Assembly: GCF_018784445.1 (NCBI RefSeq)
Contig: NZ_WQOH01000045.1
Span: forward strand, 1 to 64,000
Source of the DNA: Gemmiger formicilis
Lineage (GTDB): Bacteria > Bacillota > Clostridia > Oscillospirales > Ruminococcaceae
DNA: 64,000 nt
Direction: 5' to 3'
The notes under the pieces were generated by a model that saw nothing but the letters and a program-made list of their open reading frames with translations, was not told where the DNA came from and did not search any database. Of this stretch, positions 1 through 7,453 are shown in pieces. A program made the translations under genes and the position numbers. Numbering within the stretch: the stretch's first letter is position 1; each line of letters opens with the position of its first letter.

Positions 1-129
1 ACCCCATCTTGATCAGATACTCTATTTGCAAAAGCGGTTCGATATTCAGTTTTGAGGGTACATCCCTTGACAGGGTAGCACGAAAGTGTTATCCTAAACA
101 AAAAGAGGAGCATGACGAAGGTCACGCGT
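1..129 (+). other. 23S–5S rRNA spacer
   Basis: This is the transcribed spacer directly in front of the 5S gene, so the 23S gene should end just upstream of the window. It holds a 9-bp hairpin closed by a GAAA tetraloop (stem 73–81 with 86–94), probably an RNA-processing structure. A short peptide can be read across this stretch and into the 5S gene, but it is not a gene. Confidence 0.65.
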
Positions 130-249
<120 letters not shown>

Positions 250-254
250 CTCGT

Positions 255-297
255 AAAAAGGCCCTGTTCATCCTAGTGATGAGCAGGGCCTTTTTGT
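255..297 (+). terminator. rRNA operon terminator
   Basis: The arms AAAGGCCCTG and CAGGGCCTTT form a long GC-rich stem that ends in a T run, about 6 nt after the 5S end. This is a classic rho-independent terminator of the rRNA operon. Confidence 0.93.
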
Positions 298-310
298 TTG
301 TTATGGCGCT

Positions 311-333
311 GCAGGGGCCGGGTCTGCCCGGCC
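311..333. repeat. GC palindrome, family A
   Basis: This is a perfect GGCCGGG/CCCGGCC hairpin preceded by GCAGG. It is a single-unit member of the dispersed palindromes seen again near 19.6, 33.5, 45.4 and 50.0 kb. Confidence 0.6.
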
Positions 334-395
334 TTCGGTTTTAAATTGCAATAACGGCGAAGTGGCCGGGTGGACTATATTTTGTGCCTGCATTG

Positions 396-424
396 TTGAC
401 AAATCAATAATGATGCAGTATACT
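396..424 (+). promoter_or_regulatory. Promoter of the alpha/beta hydrolase gene
   Basis: A perfect -35 TTGACA (396–401) lies 17 nt from -10 TATACT (419–424). Transcription would start near 431, leaving a very short leader before the hydrolase gene. Confidence 0.85.
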
Positions 425-446
425 AACACGTATTGTTGAGTAATCA

Positions 447-1460
447 TTGAAAGGTATGGGCAGATTGAAAGTAAAAACAAATTTTAAAAAGAAAGTTATG
501 GCGGCGGTTACAGTCGTTGCTGTCGTATTGGCGGCGGTGCTGCTGGCGGTCAGCGTGTATCTGGTGAATTATGCCATTGGCCGCAGCGGCAGCGGCGGCG
601 ACCGTGATGTGGCGCTGGAAGTGGAAGCCTCGCCGGACAGCGTGGAGGCAGTCATTGCAGCGAATAAAGCGCAGTGTAAGGGAAAAATTGACGCTTTCAC
701 ACAGGAAAATCCCGGGGAAAACCTGGCGATCACTTCCCAAGATGGACTAACGCTGCACGGTGTCTGCTACACCCATGCGGACGCAGACAGCCACCGCTGG
801 GCCATTGTGCTGCACGGCTACCGCGGAGACTACACCGGGGCGCTGTGCCTGGCAGAACCTTACTATGAGGCTGGCTACCAGGTCATTGCACCGGATCTGC
901 GCGCCTGCGGTGAAAGCGAAGGCAGCTATGTGGGCATGGGCTGGCTCGACCGCGAGGATATCTTGCAGTGGATCGACTATATCACGGTGCGCGACCCGCA
1001 GGCAGAAATCGTCATTCATGGCATTTCAATGGGCGCAGCCACCACGATGATGACTGCGGGTGAAACCACGCCCGACGCCGTGAAGGCGTTTGTCGAGGAT
1101 TGCGGGTACACAAGCGTCTGGGATGTTTTTTCCAGCGAGCTGCAGCTGCGGTTCGGGTTGCCGGAATTTCCGATCCTGTACACGGCCAGCGCTGTGGCAA
1201 AGCTGCAGGCGGGGTACAGCTTTACCGAGGCCAGTGCGCTTCAGCAGGTGGCGCACTGCGAGAAGCCAATGCTTTTCATTCATGGTACGGCAGATGATTT
1301 TATCCCCTATGAGATGATGGATGCGCTTTACAACGCAAAGCCCGGGGACAACAAAGCGGAGTTGACCGCAGAGGGCGCGGGGCACGGTGAGGCACTTTAC
1401 GCGCTGGGTGGCACGTACTGGGATACCGTGTTTGCGTTCCTTGAACCTTATATGAACTGA
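447..1460 (+). CDS. Membrane-anchored alpha/beta hydrolase
   Basis: This 337-aa serine hydrolase of the alpha/beta fold has an N-terminal Lys-rich stretch and one membrane helix (about residues 17–42), probably a signal anchor that places the catalytic domain outside the membrane. The oxyanion region HGY lies near 122, the nucleophile is Ser194 in GISMG, the acid is in HGTADD (about 283) and the base is His313 in GAGHG. It resembles the Bacillus YqkD-like group; the substrate is unknown, and an esterase or peptidase role is possible. The start is uncertain: TTG447, ATG456 or TTG465 are all in frame, and GAAAGG at 449–454 would best serve TTG465. The gene is monocistronic, with a perfect promoter in front and a terminator behind. 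Confidence 0.85.
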   Translation: MKGMGRLKVKTNFKKKVMAAVTVVAVVLAAVLLAVSVYLVNYAIGRSGSGGDRDVALEVEASPDSVEAVIAANKAQCKGKIDAFTQENPGENLAITSQDGLTLHGVCYTHADADSHRWAIVLHGYRGDYTGALCLAEPYYEAGYQVIAPDLRACGESEGSYVGMGWLDREDILQWIDYITVRDPQAEIVIHGISMGAATTMMTAGETTPDAVKAFVEDCGYTSVWDVFSSELQLRFGLPEFPILYTASAVAKLQAGYSFTEASALQQVAHCEKPMLFIHGTADDFIPYEMMDALYNAKPGDNKAELTAEGAGHGEALYALGGTYWDTVFAFLEPYMN

Positions 1461-1463
1461 TGC

Positions 1464-1496
1464 AAAACGGCGCGGCCTGCGGGTTGCGCCGTTTTT
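1464..1496 (+). terminator. Terminator of the hydrolase gene
   Basis: A 10-bp stem AAAACGGCGC/GCGCCGTTTT followed by T residues starts 4 nt after the hydrolase stop codon. Confidence 0.9.
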
Positions 1497-1548
1497 GTGT
1501 TACCGTGCCGCGCCCCGGCGTACAATGCAGCAGAGGGAGGGAGTACAG

Positions 1549-1650
1549 ATGGAATATATCGTCATAGAAAAATTCTTGCACCCAAATGAAACGGAACACC
1601 GTGCGGCGCTGGCGCAGCTTCTGCGGCAGGCAGAAAATGCTCCCGCGTAA
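1549..1650 (+). CDS. 33-aa small ORF upstream of the recombinase
   Basis: ATG1549 is preceded by a very strong ribosome binding site (GAGGGAGGG, about 1533–1541). The 33-residue product starts MEYIVIEKFL and is mildly amphipathic, with no recognised domain. Its last 14 nt overlap the recombinase start at 1637, so translation of the two is probably coupled. Small ORFs of this kind are common in front of serine recombinases in clostridial mobile elements (general family knowledge). Function unknown; it could be a leader peptide or a recombination accessory protein. Confidence 0.55.
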   Translation: MEYIVIEKFLHPNETEHRAALAQLLRQAENAPA

Positions 1651-2860
1651 GGGGTGGGCGGCGGTATACTGCCGCCTGAGCAAGGAGGACGAGGACAAAG
1701 CCGCGGCGGAGTCCGAGAGTATCCGCAATCAGCGGGCACTGCTGCTGGACTGGGCGGCGACGCACGGCTACCATGTTTACAACGTCTACACCGATGAAGA
1801 CTACTCAGGCATCGACCGGGCGCGGCCGGGGTTCAACGCCATGCTAAACGACGCGCGGCAGGGGAAATTTGAGGTCATCCTAGCCAAAACGCAGTCCCGC
1901 TTTACCCGCGATATGGAGCTGGTGGAGCGTTATCTGCACGGCCTGTTCCCCGAGTGGGGCGTGCGATTTATCGCCGTGCTGGATCATGTGGATACCTGCG
2001 ACCCGGCCGGGAAAAAGGCGCGGCAGATCAACGGCCTTATCAACGAGTGGTATCTTGAAGATTTATCCGGCAATGTGCGGGCTGTGCTGGACCACAAGCG
2101 GCACAGCGGGTGCTACATTGCCAGTTTTGCGCTGTACGGCTACCGCAAAGACCCCGCCGACCACAACCGGCTGGTTATCGACCCGCCCGCAGCGGCGGTG
2201 GTGCGGCGTATCTTTGCCCTGTATGTGCAGGGGGCTGGCGCGGGAAAGATCGCGCAAACATTGAACGCCGAAGCCATCCCCCCGCCGTCCGTTTACCGCG
2301 CAGCGCAAAGCGGCCAACCCGCCGCAAAGCCAACACTGTGGAGCAAGGCAACTGTGCGGCGCATCCTGTCCAACAGCACCTATGTCGGCGACATGGAGCA
2401 AGGGCGCGTGCGCAAGCTCAACTACAAATCAAAAAAGGCCATCCGGCTGCCCCGCGACGAGTGGATCATCGTACCGGGCACCCACGAGGGCATCATCAGC
2501 CGACGGCGCTTTGCGGCCGTGCAAAAGCAGCTGGCAGCCCGCAGCCGTGTCGCACACGGAGAAACACAACACCCACTGGCGGGGCTTGTCCGGTGCGGTA
2601 TGTGCGGCGGAAAGATGGAACTGACCGGCAGCGGCCCGCGCCGTTACTACCGCTGTTGCACAGCGGCCAAGAGCCGCGCGGCCTGTCCGGGGCAGCCATA
2701 TCTGCCCATGCACGACTTAGAAAAGCTGGTGCAGTCCAAACTGCAAACCTATACACCCCAGCCGCTGACCTATGCCCTGGTGCACGCCCTGATACAAACG
2801 ATTATCGTCAGCCCGCCAGAAAACGACCAACGCACGATAAAAATAGTCTGGCGCTTTTAA
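1637..2860 (+). CDS. Large serine recombinase (site-specific integrase)
   Basis: This 407-aa recombinase carries three expected parts: an N-terminal resolvase domain with YCRLS (catalytic Ser15) and the downstream Arg-rich stretch SRFTRD; a recombinase DNA-binding domain around residues 150–290; and a zinc ribbon (CGMC, then a CC pair and a final Cys, about residues 325–355). It is at the short end for large serine integrases, with a reduced coiled-coil region. ATG1637 is chosen because homology begins directly after it and the gene overlaps the upstream small ORF; an upstream in-frame extension is arginine-rich and unlikely. No other phage or conjugation gene is present. The stop codon sits at the truncated end of a chromosomal gene on the other strand, as expected if the attachment site lies beside the integrase gene. 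Confidence 0.85.
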   Translation: MLPRKGWAAVYCRLSKEDEDKAAAESESIRNQRALLLDWAATHGYHVYNVYTDEDYSGIDRARPGFNAMLNDARQGKFEVILAKTQSRFTRDMELVERYLHGLFPEWGVRFIAVLDHVDTCDPAGKKARQINGLINEWYLEDLSGNVRAVLDHKRHSGCYIASFALYGYRKDPADHNRLVIDPPAAAVVRRIFALYVQGAGAGKIAQTLNAEAIPPPSVYRAAQSGQPAAKPTLWSKATVRRILSNSTYVGDMEQGRVRKLNYKSKKAIRLPRDEWIIVPGTHEGIISRRRFAAVQKQLAARSRVAHGETQHPLAGLVRCGMCGGKMELTGSGPRRYYRCCTAAKSRAACPGQPYLPMHDLEKLVQSKLQTYTPQPLTYALVHALIQTIIVSPPENDQRTIKIVWRF

Positions 2861-3481
2861 CGGCCGTGTAATACCGTACTGTGTGGCGGGAACGCCATCC
2901 CAGGTAGGGTAGACCTCACTGGACGCGACGTTGGCGATGTAGGACTGAAAATTGACCGTCACATTTCTGACGTTGGCGGATGGCTTCCCCAGATGCACCG
3001 TGATTTTTTTCGGCACGACGACCCGGGTCAGGACGTTGCCGGGCAAGAGTTCCTCCGGTGCCGGGCCGCTGCCGCCGTCCCCGGCAAACAGCGTGTGGGG
3101 CGGGATGGTGATGACATCAGGATCCGTCTCGCCGCCCGCTGCCCGTGCGGCGCTGGGGATGCCGCCGTTGGGCAAAAGCGACAGCCGGGCCACGGTCTGT
3201 TGGCCGTCAAAGACCTGCACGCCGTTCAGCACGACCGTTTGCCAGCCGTCCAGTACGGTCTCTACGCTGTAAATCGCGTAGGGGCGCACCGCTGAGTTGG
3301 CCTCGTCCAGACTGTACGCGGCGTCGGGGGCGGGCAGGTCGGAGACTTCGGCAAAGCCGTCCGCGTCGGCCGTCAGGTGGGCGAGCGCCGCGCCGTTCTC
3401 GTCCAGCACGGTCAGGGCGACACCGGCCAGCGGGGCCGCCTGCCCCGCCGATGTGTAAATTTGGATACTGCCATTGGCCAT
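2717..3481 (-). pseudogene. Truncated SleC/SpoIID-type spore peptidoglycan protein
   Basis: The frame reads 254 codons from ATG3481 (GGAGG 9 nt upstream at 3491–3495). Residues 1–190 resemble the N-terminal part of clostridial SleC-like cortex-lytic proteins: a carboxypeptidase-regulatory-like beta domain (PLAGVALTVLDENG), then VHLGKPSANVRNVTV. Next comes YIANVASSEVYPTWD, the start of a SpoIID-like domain. After that Asp, at 2897, similarity stops and the frame runs on as unrelated sequence antisense to the recombinase. Relatives continue for well over 100 residues, so the gene is broken. The upstream half is intact and has its own ribosome binding site. The family assignment is from memory of these motifs. 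Confidence 0.6.
2861..2899. other. Probable attachment-site junction
   Basis: The recombinase stop is at 2860. On the opposite strand, similarity to SleC/SpoIID-type proteins stops at the Asp codon 2897–2899. The recombination crossover is therefore expected within these 39 bp. No second copy of a core site was found in the window. Confidence 0.4.
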
Positions 3482-3528
3482 AGCAAAACACCTCCTGTCC
3501 CACGCTATGCAGCGGCGCGAAAACGTGC

Positions 3529-3534
3529 TACAAT
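3529..3534 (+). promoter_or_regulatory. -10 element for the orphan ATPase
   Basis: TACAAT lies 21 nt before ATG3556 in the 74-bp divergent gap. No good -35 sequence lies at the right distance, so this is tentative. Confidence 0.4.
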
Positions 3535-3555
3535 AGGGGAAAAGGAGGCGGGCGC

Positions 3556-4422
3556 ATGATTTATCTTTCCGGGTTTCGGTTCCCCGATGCAGCACAGGAG
3601 GCCAACTACATGGCGAACAGCTGGCGGGCAAAGCAGACATGTTATGATTCCTATTATCCGTTCGGGCTGTTTGAGGGCCGCACGCTGCCGGAGCTGGATT
3701 TTCTGGAAATCACGATTTTGTACGGCGGCAATGGCAGCGGCAAGACGACACTGTTAAATGTGATGGCCGACGCATTGCGGCTGCATCGCCGGGCAGAGTA
3801 CAACCGCACGCCGTTCTTTGACGATTACGTGCGCCTGTGTGAGCCGCGCACAATGCGCCCGGTGCCGGCAGGCAGCCTGATTCTGACGAGTGATGATGTG
3901 TTTGACTATATGCTGGACCTGCGGGCGCTGAATGACGGCGTAGATATGCGCCGCGAACAGATGTTTGCAGATTATAATTCGCTGCGGTGCGAAAAGTTCC
4001 AGATGCACGGTATGCAGGACTATGACCGGCTCAAGCAGGTCAGCGCAGCGCGGCGGTACAGCCAGTCCCAGATGGCCCGCCGCACGCTGCCCGCCAATGT
4101 GCGCACCCGCTCCAACGGCGAAAGTGCGCTGGCAGTGTTCAGTGAGCGCATCCGCGAGAACGCGCTCTACTTGCTGGACGAGCCGGAAAACAGTCTTTCG
4201 CCCGCGCGACAGTTGGAATTGGCGCAGTTTTTGCATGATTCGGCGCGGTTTTATAACTGCCAATTTGTCATCGCGACCCACTCGCCGTTTTTGCTGGCCA
4301 TGCCTGGGGCGCGGGTGTATGATTTGGATGCCGAGCCTGTCACAACACGGAAGTGGACGGAATTGGAGAATGTAAGGGCGACGTGGGAGTTTTTCCAGGC
4401 GCATAGGGATGAGTTTGCATAG
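3556..4422 (+). CDS. AAA/ABC-like ATPase, COG3910 type
   Basis: The 288-aa soluble ATPase has Walker A GGNGSGKTT (57–65), an ABC-type Walker B LLDEPE (about 208–213), then ATHSPF with the switch His. It lacks any membrane segment. This is the compact architecture of the predicted ATPases related to SMC/RecF and to OLD-family front domains, but no nuclease (TOPRIM) domain follows. An AAAGGAGG ribosome binding site precedes ATG3556. It is divergent from the truncated SleC-like gene and converges with the anti-sigma gene, with 17 nt between the stops. Its partner or substrate cannot be read from the sequence; proteins of this type are often orphan housekeeping or defence-associated ATPases. Confidence 0.8.
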   Translation: MIYLSGFRFPDAAQEANYMANSWRAKQTCYDSYYPFGLFEGRTLPELDFLEITILYGGNGSGKTTLLNVMADALRLHRRAEYNRTPFFDDYVRLCEPRTMRPVPAGSLILTSDDVFDYMLDLRALNDGVDMRREQMFADYNSLRCEKFQMHGMQDYDRLKQVSAARRYSQSQMARRTLPANVRTRSNGESALAVFSERIRENALYLLDEPENSLSPARQLELAQFLHDSARFYNCQFVIATHSPFLLAMPGARVYDLDAEPVTTRKWTELENVRATWEFFQAHRDEFA

Positions 4423-4439
4423 AGCGTCTGGTGGAAAAT

Positions 4440-5363
4440 TCAGCCAACAGCATTTGCCGCAACCACGCCGGAACCCACAATGCCGTCGCTGCCAAGGAGG
4501 GTGACGTGGTAGTAGGTCATCGGCAAATCGGACTGCTCCATCAGCTGTTTGACCTCCCGCAAAACCGTCTGCACATCCGTCTCCGTCGCCGCCGTCGGCC
4601 AGAAAATGGTGAGGGTAAGACAGGAGGGAACTTTGTCCAGAATCGCTTCATCCATCGGGGCATCAAGATAAATCACATCGCTGTAATGTTCCGCATGTGG
4701 GGCATAGCCGCTGCTGCTGTCCGCGTCTGGCTCTACGCAGAGTTCCACTTGGAGGGTGCCGTCCAAATCCGACCGGTCGCTCAGAGCGTCAAACATCCGC
4801 TGGGCCTTGTCGGTCAACGCTTGTTCCATCCGCTGACGGGCGGTCACGCCGTTGGTCACAGCGTCGGTGGTGCCGTAGTCATCCAGCCACAGCCACTTGC
4901 GCGTCTCCACTGTGAAATGGGTATCAGGGCTTTGGTCGGATTGCACCTCGACCGAATAATTGAAGTAGTAGGAATACCAGCTGCCCTTCGGCGCGGTAAA
5001 GGTCTGGCCGGGAAAACGCTGCTCAGCATAGCGGATGGCCCGTTGCTGCGCCCACGCACCGCTGATGGGGTCGCCGTTGACTGTGTAGGCAAACAGCGCA
5101 ACAAGCAGCGCCGCCGCCAAAGCCAGTGCCAGCCAGCCGCGAACGCGCCGCCGCAGTCTGCACAGAATTCTTGCATCATCCGGGAGGGTATCCGGGGCGG
5201 GGGAGGGCGTATCCCCGCATTCGGCCTGCCACACCGCGCGGCATTCGGGGCAGGCGGCCAGATGGGCACGCACGGCGGCTTCACTCTCGGGGGCGGCCAC
5301 ACCGTCCAGCACCAGCGGCAGCAAATCGCGGCAAATGCCGCAGGAAATTTTCTCGGGCGTCAT
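4440..5363 (-). CDS. Zinc-finger anti-sigma factor
   Basis: The 307-aa protein has an N-terminal zf-HC2 module (H34-x3-C38-x2-C41 with upstream Cys8 and Cys11), a membrane helix at about 76–95, and a roughly 210-residue extracytoplasmic domain with no family I recognise. The cytoplasmic finger should hold the ECF sigma factor encoded just upstream, and the outer domain should sense an envelope signal. ATG5363 overlaps the sigma stop codon in an ATGA junction, so the two are translationally coupled and expressed at matched levels. Confidence 0.85.
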   Translation of the reverse strand: MTPEKISCGICRDLLPLVLDGVAAPESEAAVRAHLAACPECRAVWQAECGDTPSPAPDTLPDDARILCRLRRRVRGWLALALAAALLVALFAYTVNGDPISGAWAQQRAIRYAEQRFPGQTFTAPKGSWYSYYFNYSVEVQSDQSPDTHFTVETRKWLWLDDYGTTDAVTNGVTARQRMEQALTDKAQRMFDALSDRSDLDGTLQVELCVEPDADSSSGYAPHAEHYSDVIYLDAPMDEAILDKVPSCLTLTIFWPTAATETDVQTVLREVKQLMEQSDLPMTYYHVTLLGSDGIVGSGVVAANAVG

Positions 5364-5860
5364 TCGTATCCCTCCTTCGTCAAATCCGCACGCAGCCGGG
5401 CGCGGGTGCGGTGTTCAATCACTCGGGCGGAGTTTTCGGTAATGTCCAGCCGCGCGGCAATCTCGGCGTAGCTGTACCCTTGCGCCCGCAGCAGTACAAT
5501 GTCCCGGGGGCGGTCGCCGTAGCCGTCCAGCAGTTCGCGCACGCGGTGCAGCAGGGCGCGGGTCTCAGTGTGGGTATGCAGGGTGTCATCGGCCAAGTAT
5601 TGCGCGGTCACCAGTTCGTCGGTGCTGACGGTGGGGTGCTGCCGCCGCAGGCTTTCGCACCAGGCGTTTCGGGCAATCGTGAAGAGCCAGGTCTTGACGC
5701 CGCTTTCGCCACGGAACGTCACCGCGCCCTTCAGCGCCCGCAGGAATGTCTCGCTCAACAGGTCTTCCGCCGCGGCGGAGTCGCGGGTCAGGCGGCAGAG
5801 ATAGCGGTACAGGTCGGCGCGGTAGAGGGCGTACAGTTCATCCAACTCGGGTATATTCAT
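5360..5860 (-). CDS. ECF-family RNA polymerase sigma factor
   Basis: The 166-aa protein contains sigma-70 region 2 (YRYLCRLTRDSAAAEDLLSE, residues about 15–35, then TWLFTIARNAW) and region 4 (RDIVLLRAQGYSYAEIAARL, about 115–135), with no regions 1 or 3, typical of ECF factors. ATG5860 is used because a strong AAAGGGGGG site lies just upstream and homology begins there; the in-frame extension upstream is not sigma-like. It is the first gene of a sigma/anti-sigma operon with a candidate self-recognised promoter. Confidence 0.9.
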   Translation of the reverse strand: MNIPELDELYALYRADLYRYLCRLTRDSAAAEDLLSETFLRALKGAVTFRGESGVKTWLFTIARNAWCESLRRQHPTVSTDELVTAQYLADDTLHTHTETRALLHRVRELLDGYGDRPRDIVLLRAQGYSYAEIAARLDITENSARVIEHRTRARLRADLTKEGYE

Positions 5861-5892
5861 ATGGTGCGCCCCCCTTTCTGCTCTTATATCAT

Positions 5893-5921
5893 TAGAGTAC
5901 ACAAAGCGGCAAAATATTACA
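5893..5921 (-). promoter_or_regulatory. Candidate ECF-type autoregulatory promoter
   Basis: Read on the minus strand, TGTAAT (5916–5921) and TACTCTA (5893–5899) are separated by 16 nt. This resembles ECF promoters of the TGTAAC/CGTC type and would drive the sigma/anti-sigma operon. A poor housekeeping match (TTGCCG–N18–TATAAG) overlaps it. Confidence 0.45.
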
Positions 5922-5927
5922 AGCCGC

Positions 5928-5977
5928 ACAAAAATAAAAACGCCCGCAGGCGTGGTGGAAAACCACACCTGCGGGCG
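5928..5977 (-). terminator. Terminator of fba
   Basis: A 16-bp GC-rich stem (CGCCCGCAGG… with …CCTGCGGGCG, 5941–5977) is followed, on the minus strand, by a T-rich run. It ends fba transcription and also insulates the sigma operon that follows. Confidence 0.9.
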
Positions 5978-6004
5978 AAATGCTTATTTCAGGCAGCTGA
6001 AAAA

Positions 6005-6868
6005 TCAAGCCTTGTTGGCAGAGCCGAACAACTCGATCTTCTCGCGGACGGTAGCCTTGATGGCCTCGGCGCCGGGGGCGAGCAGCTTGCGGGGATCGAA
6101 GCCCTTGCCCTCGAGATCCTTGCCGGCCTCGATGTACTTGCGGGTAGCATCGGCAAAGCTCAGCTGGCACTCGGTGTTGACGTTGATCTTGGAGACGCCC
6201 AGGGAGATGGCCTTCTTGATCATCTCGTCAGGAATGCCCGTGCCGCCGTGCAGGACCAGAGGAATGTTGTCGGTGGCGTTGTGGATCTTGTCCAGCGCGA
6301 CGAAATCCAGGCCCTTCCAGTTGGCGGGGTACTTGCCGTGGATGTTGCCGATACCGGCAGCCAGGAAATCGATGCCCAGGGATGCGATCTTGGCGCACTC
6401 AGCGGGGTCAGCAACCTCGCCCATACCGATGACGCCGTCCTCCTCGCCGCCGATGGAGCCGACCTCAGCCTCGATGGACAGGCCGTGGTCATGGGCCAGG
6501 GCGACCAGCTCGGTGGTCTTGGCGACGTTCTCGTCGATGGAGTAGTGGCTGCCGTCGAACATGATGGAGGTGAAGCCGGCGGCGACGCAGGCCTTAGCGC
6601 CCTCATAGGTGCCGTGGTCCAGATGCAGAGCAACGGGAACGGTGATGCCCAGGCTCTCGTCCATGGCCTTGACCATGGCGGCCACGGTCTTGAAACCGGT
6701 CATATATTTGCCAGCACCCTCAGAAACACCGAGGATGACGGGAGAGTTCATCTCCTGTGCGGTGAGCAGGACACTCTTGGTCCACTCCAGGTTATTGATG
6801 TTGAACTGACCGACTGCGTAATGACCATCGCGGGCCTTCAGCAGCATATTGGTAGCATTTACCAGCAT
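6005..6868 (-). CDS. fba: Class II fructose-bisphosphate aldolase
   Basis: This 287-aa zinc-dependent aldolase cleaves fructose 1,6-bisphosphate to dihydroxyacetone phosphate and glyceraldehyde 3-phosphate in glycolysis. It shows the LHLDHG motif (Asp84 general base, His85 zinc ligand), the EAEVGSIGGEEDG segment, the second zinc-ligand region VLHGGTGIP and the phosphate-binding KINVNTE. ATG6868 follows a GGAGGT ribosome binding site at 7 nt; the longer in-frame extension is upstream leader. A strong promoter and a strong terminator make it monocistronic. Confidence 0.95.
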   Translation of the reverse strand: MLVNATNMLLKARDGHYAVGQFNINNLEWTKSVLLTAQEMNSPVILGVSEGAGKYMTGFKTVAAMVKAMDESLGITVPVALHLDHGTYEGAKACVAAGFTSIMFDGSHYSIDENVAKTTELVALAHDHGLSIEAEVGSIGGEEDGVIGMGEVADPAECAKIASLGIDFLAAGIGNIHGKYPANWKGLDFVALDKIHNATDNIPLVLHGGTGIPDEMIKKAISLGVSKINVNTECQLSFADATRKYIEAGKDLEGKGFDPRKLLAPGAEAIKATVREKIELFGSANKA

Positions 6869-6934
6869 AGAACATACCTCCACGTAAAACGTTATCAGTA
6901 GTGACGTACCGAGGTCCGGTGCGCCATCAAGTCT

Positions 6935-6963
6935 ATTATAACCCGACTTTGACAAAAAATCAA
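6935..6963 (-). promoter_or_regulatory. Promoter of fba
   Basis: On the minus strand -35 TTGATT (6958–6963) is 17 nt from a perfect -10 TATAAT (6935–6940), about 65 nt before the fba start codon. Confidence 0.8.
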
Positions 6964-7360
6964 CAGGTTTTTTCGCGGTGGAAGATGTACTTTTGTCACA
7001 ACCGGAAAGAATGCACGGATTTTGTGCAGTTTTTGTAAATTTTGTAAGGAAAACCAGAGGTTTCGCCTTAAAAATCAGCGTTATTCCAGGTTGACAACCG
7101 GGTTTATCCGGGCTGTTATGTGGAAAATTTCTCCACTGTGATTGTTGAAAACTTGGTTGAAATGGTGGAAAAGCCCATCGTAAAGCAGATTTTTAACACT
7201 TTCCACAGAGTTTTCAACAGGTGGAAAACCCGGTTGGCTCTACGCTTTGTATAAACAGCGATGTTTCGACAAGGCGCAAAAACGATTTGCACTTTTGGTG
7301 TATTTCGGGCGGCAAAGTTGTAAAAATGCGCCCGGCGGGCCGCAAATGGCGCAAAAAAAG
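6964..7360. other. AT-rich intergenic region with DnaA-box-like cluster
   Basis: About 400 bp between the divergent genes fba and rlmB holds no convincing gene. Four DnaA-box-like 9-mers crowd into 7119–7228: TTTTCCACA on the minus strand (7119–7127), TTTTCCACC on the minus strand at 7164–7172 and again at 7220–7228, and CTTTCCACA on the plus strand (7199–7207). GTTGAAAAC (7144–7152) and GTTTTCAAC (7210–7218) form an inverted pair around the inner boxes. The stretch is clearly richer in A+T than its surroundings. Confidence 0.5.
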
Positions 7361-7390
7361 ATGACAAAGCCCCCCTGAGTGTGCTATACT
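7361..7390 (+). promoter_or_regulatory. Promoter of rlmB
   Basis: -35 ATGACA (7361–7366) and -10 TATACT (7385–7390) are spaced by 18 nt, about 60 nt before the rlmB start. Confidence 0.65.
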
Positions 7391-7453
7391 GTTATCTGAT
7401 TATAGAGCATAGTCGATAACTGTCGGCTTTTTACGATACAGATGGAGGACACT

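Noticed and set aside
1586-1636. Upstream extension of the recombinase
   Set aside because: Arg-rich, overlaps the small ORF, and the conserved resolvase start lies at 1637.
4431-5471. 346-codon plus-strand frame opposite the anti-sigma gene
   Set aside because: Antisense shadow; the minus-strand gene has zinc-finger motifs and ATGA coupling to the sigma gene.
6964-7360. Chromosomal origin oriC
   Set aside because: No dnaA, dnaN or rpmH nearby, boxes are few and partly mismatched, and no strand switch of the gene order is centred here.
7116-7367. 83-codon minus-strand frame in the fba–rlmB gap
   Set aside because: No ribosome binding site, no homology, Phe/Lys-rich composition from AT-rich spacer that holds the DnaA-like boxes.
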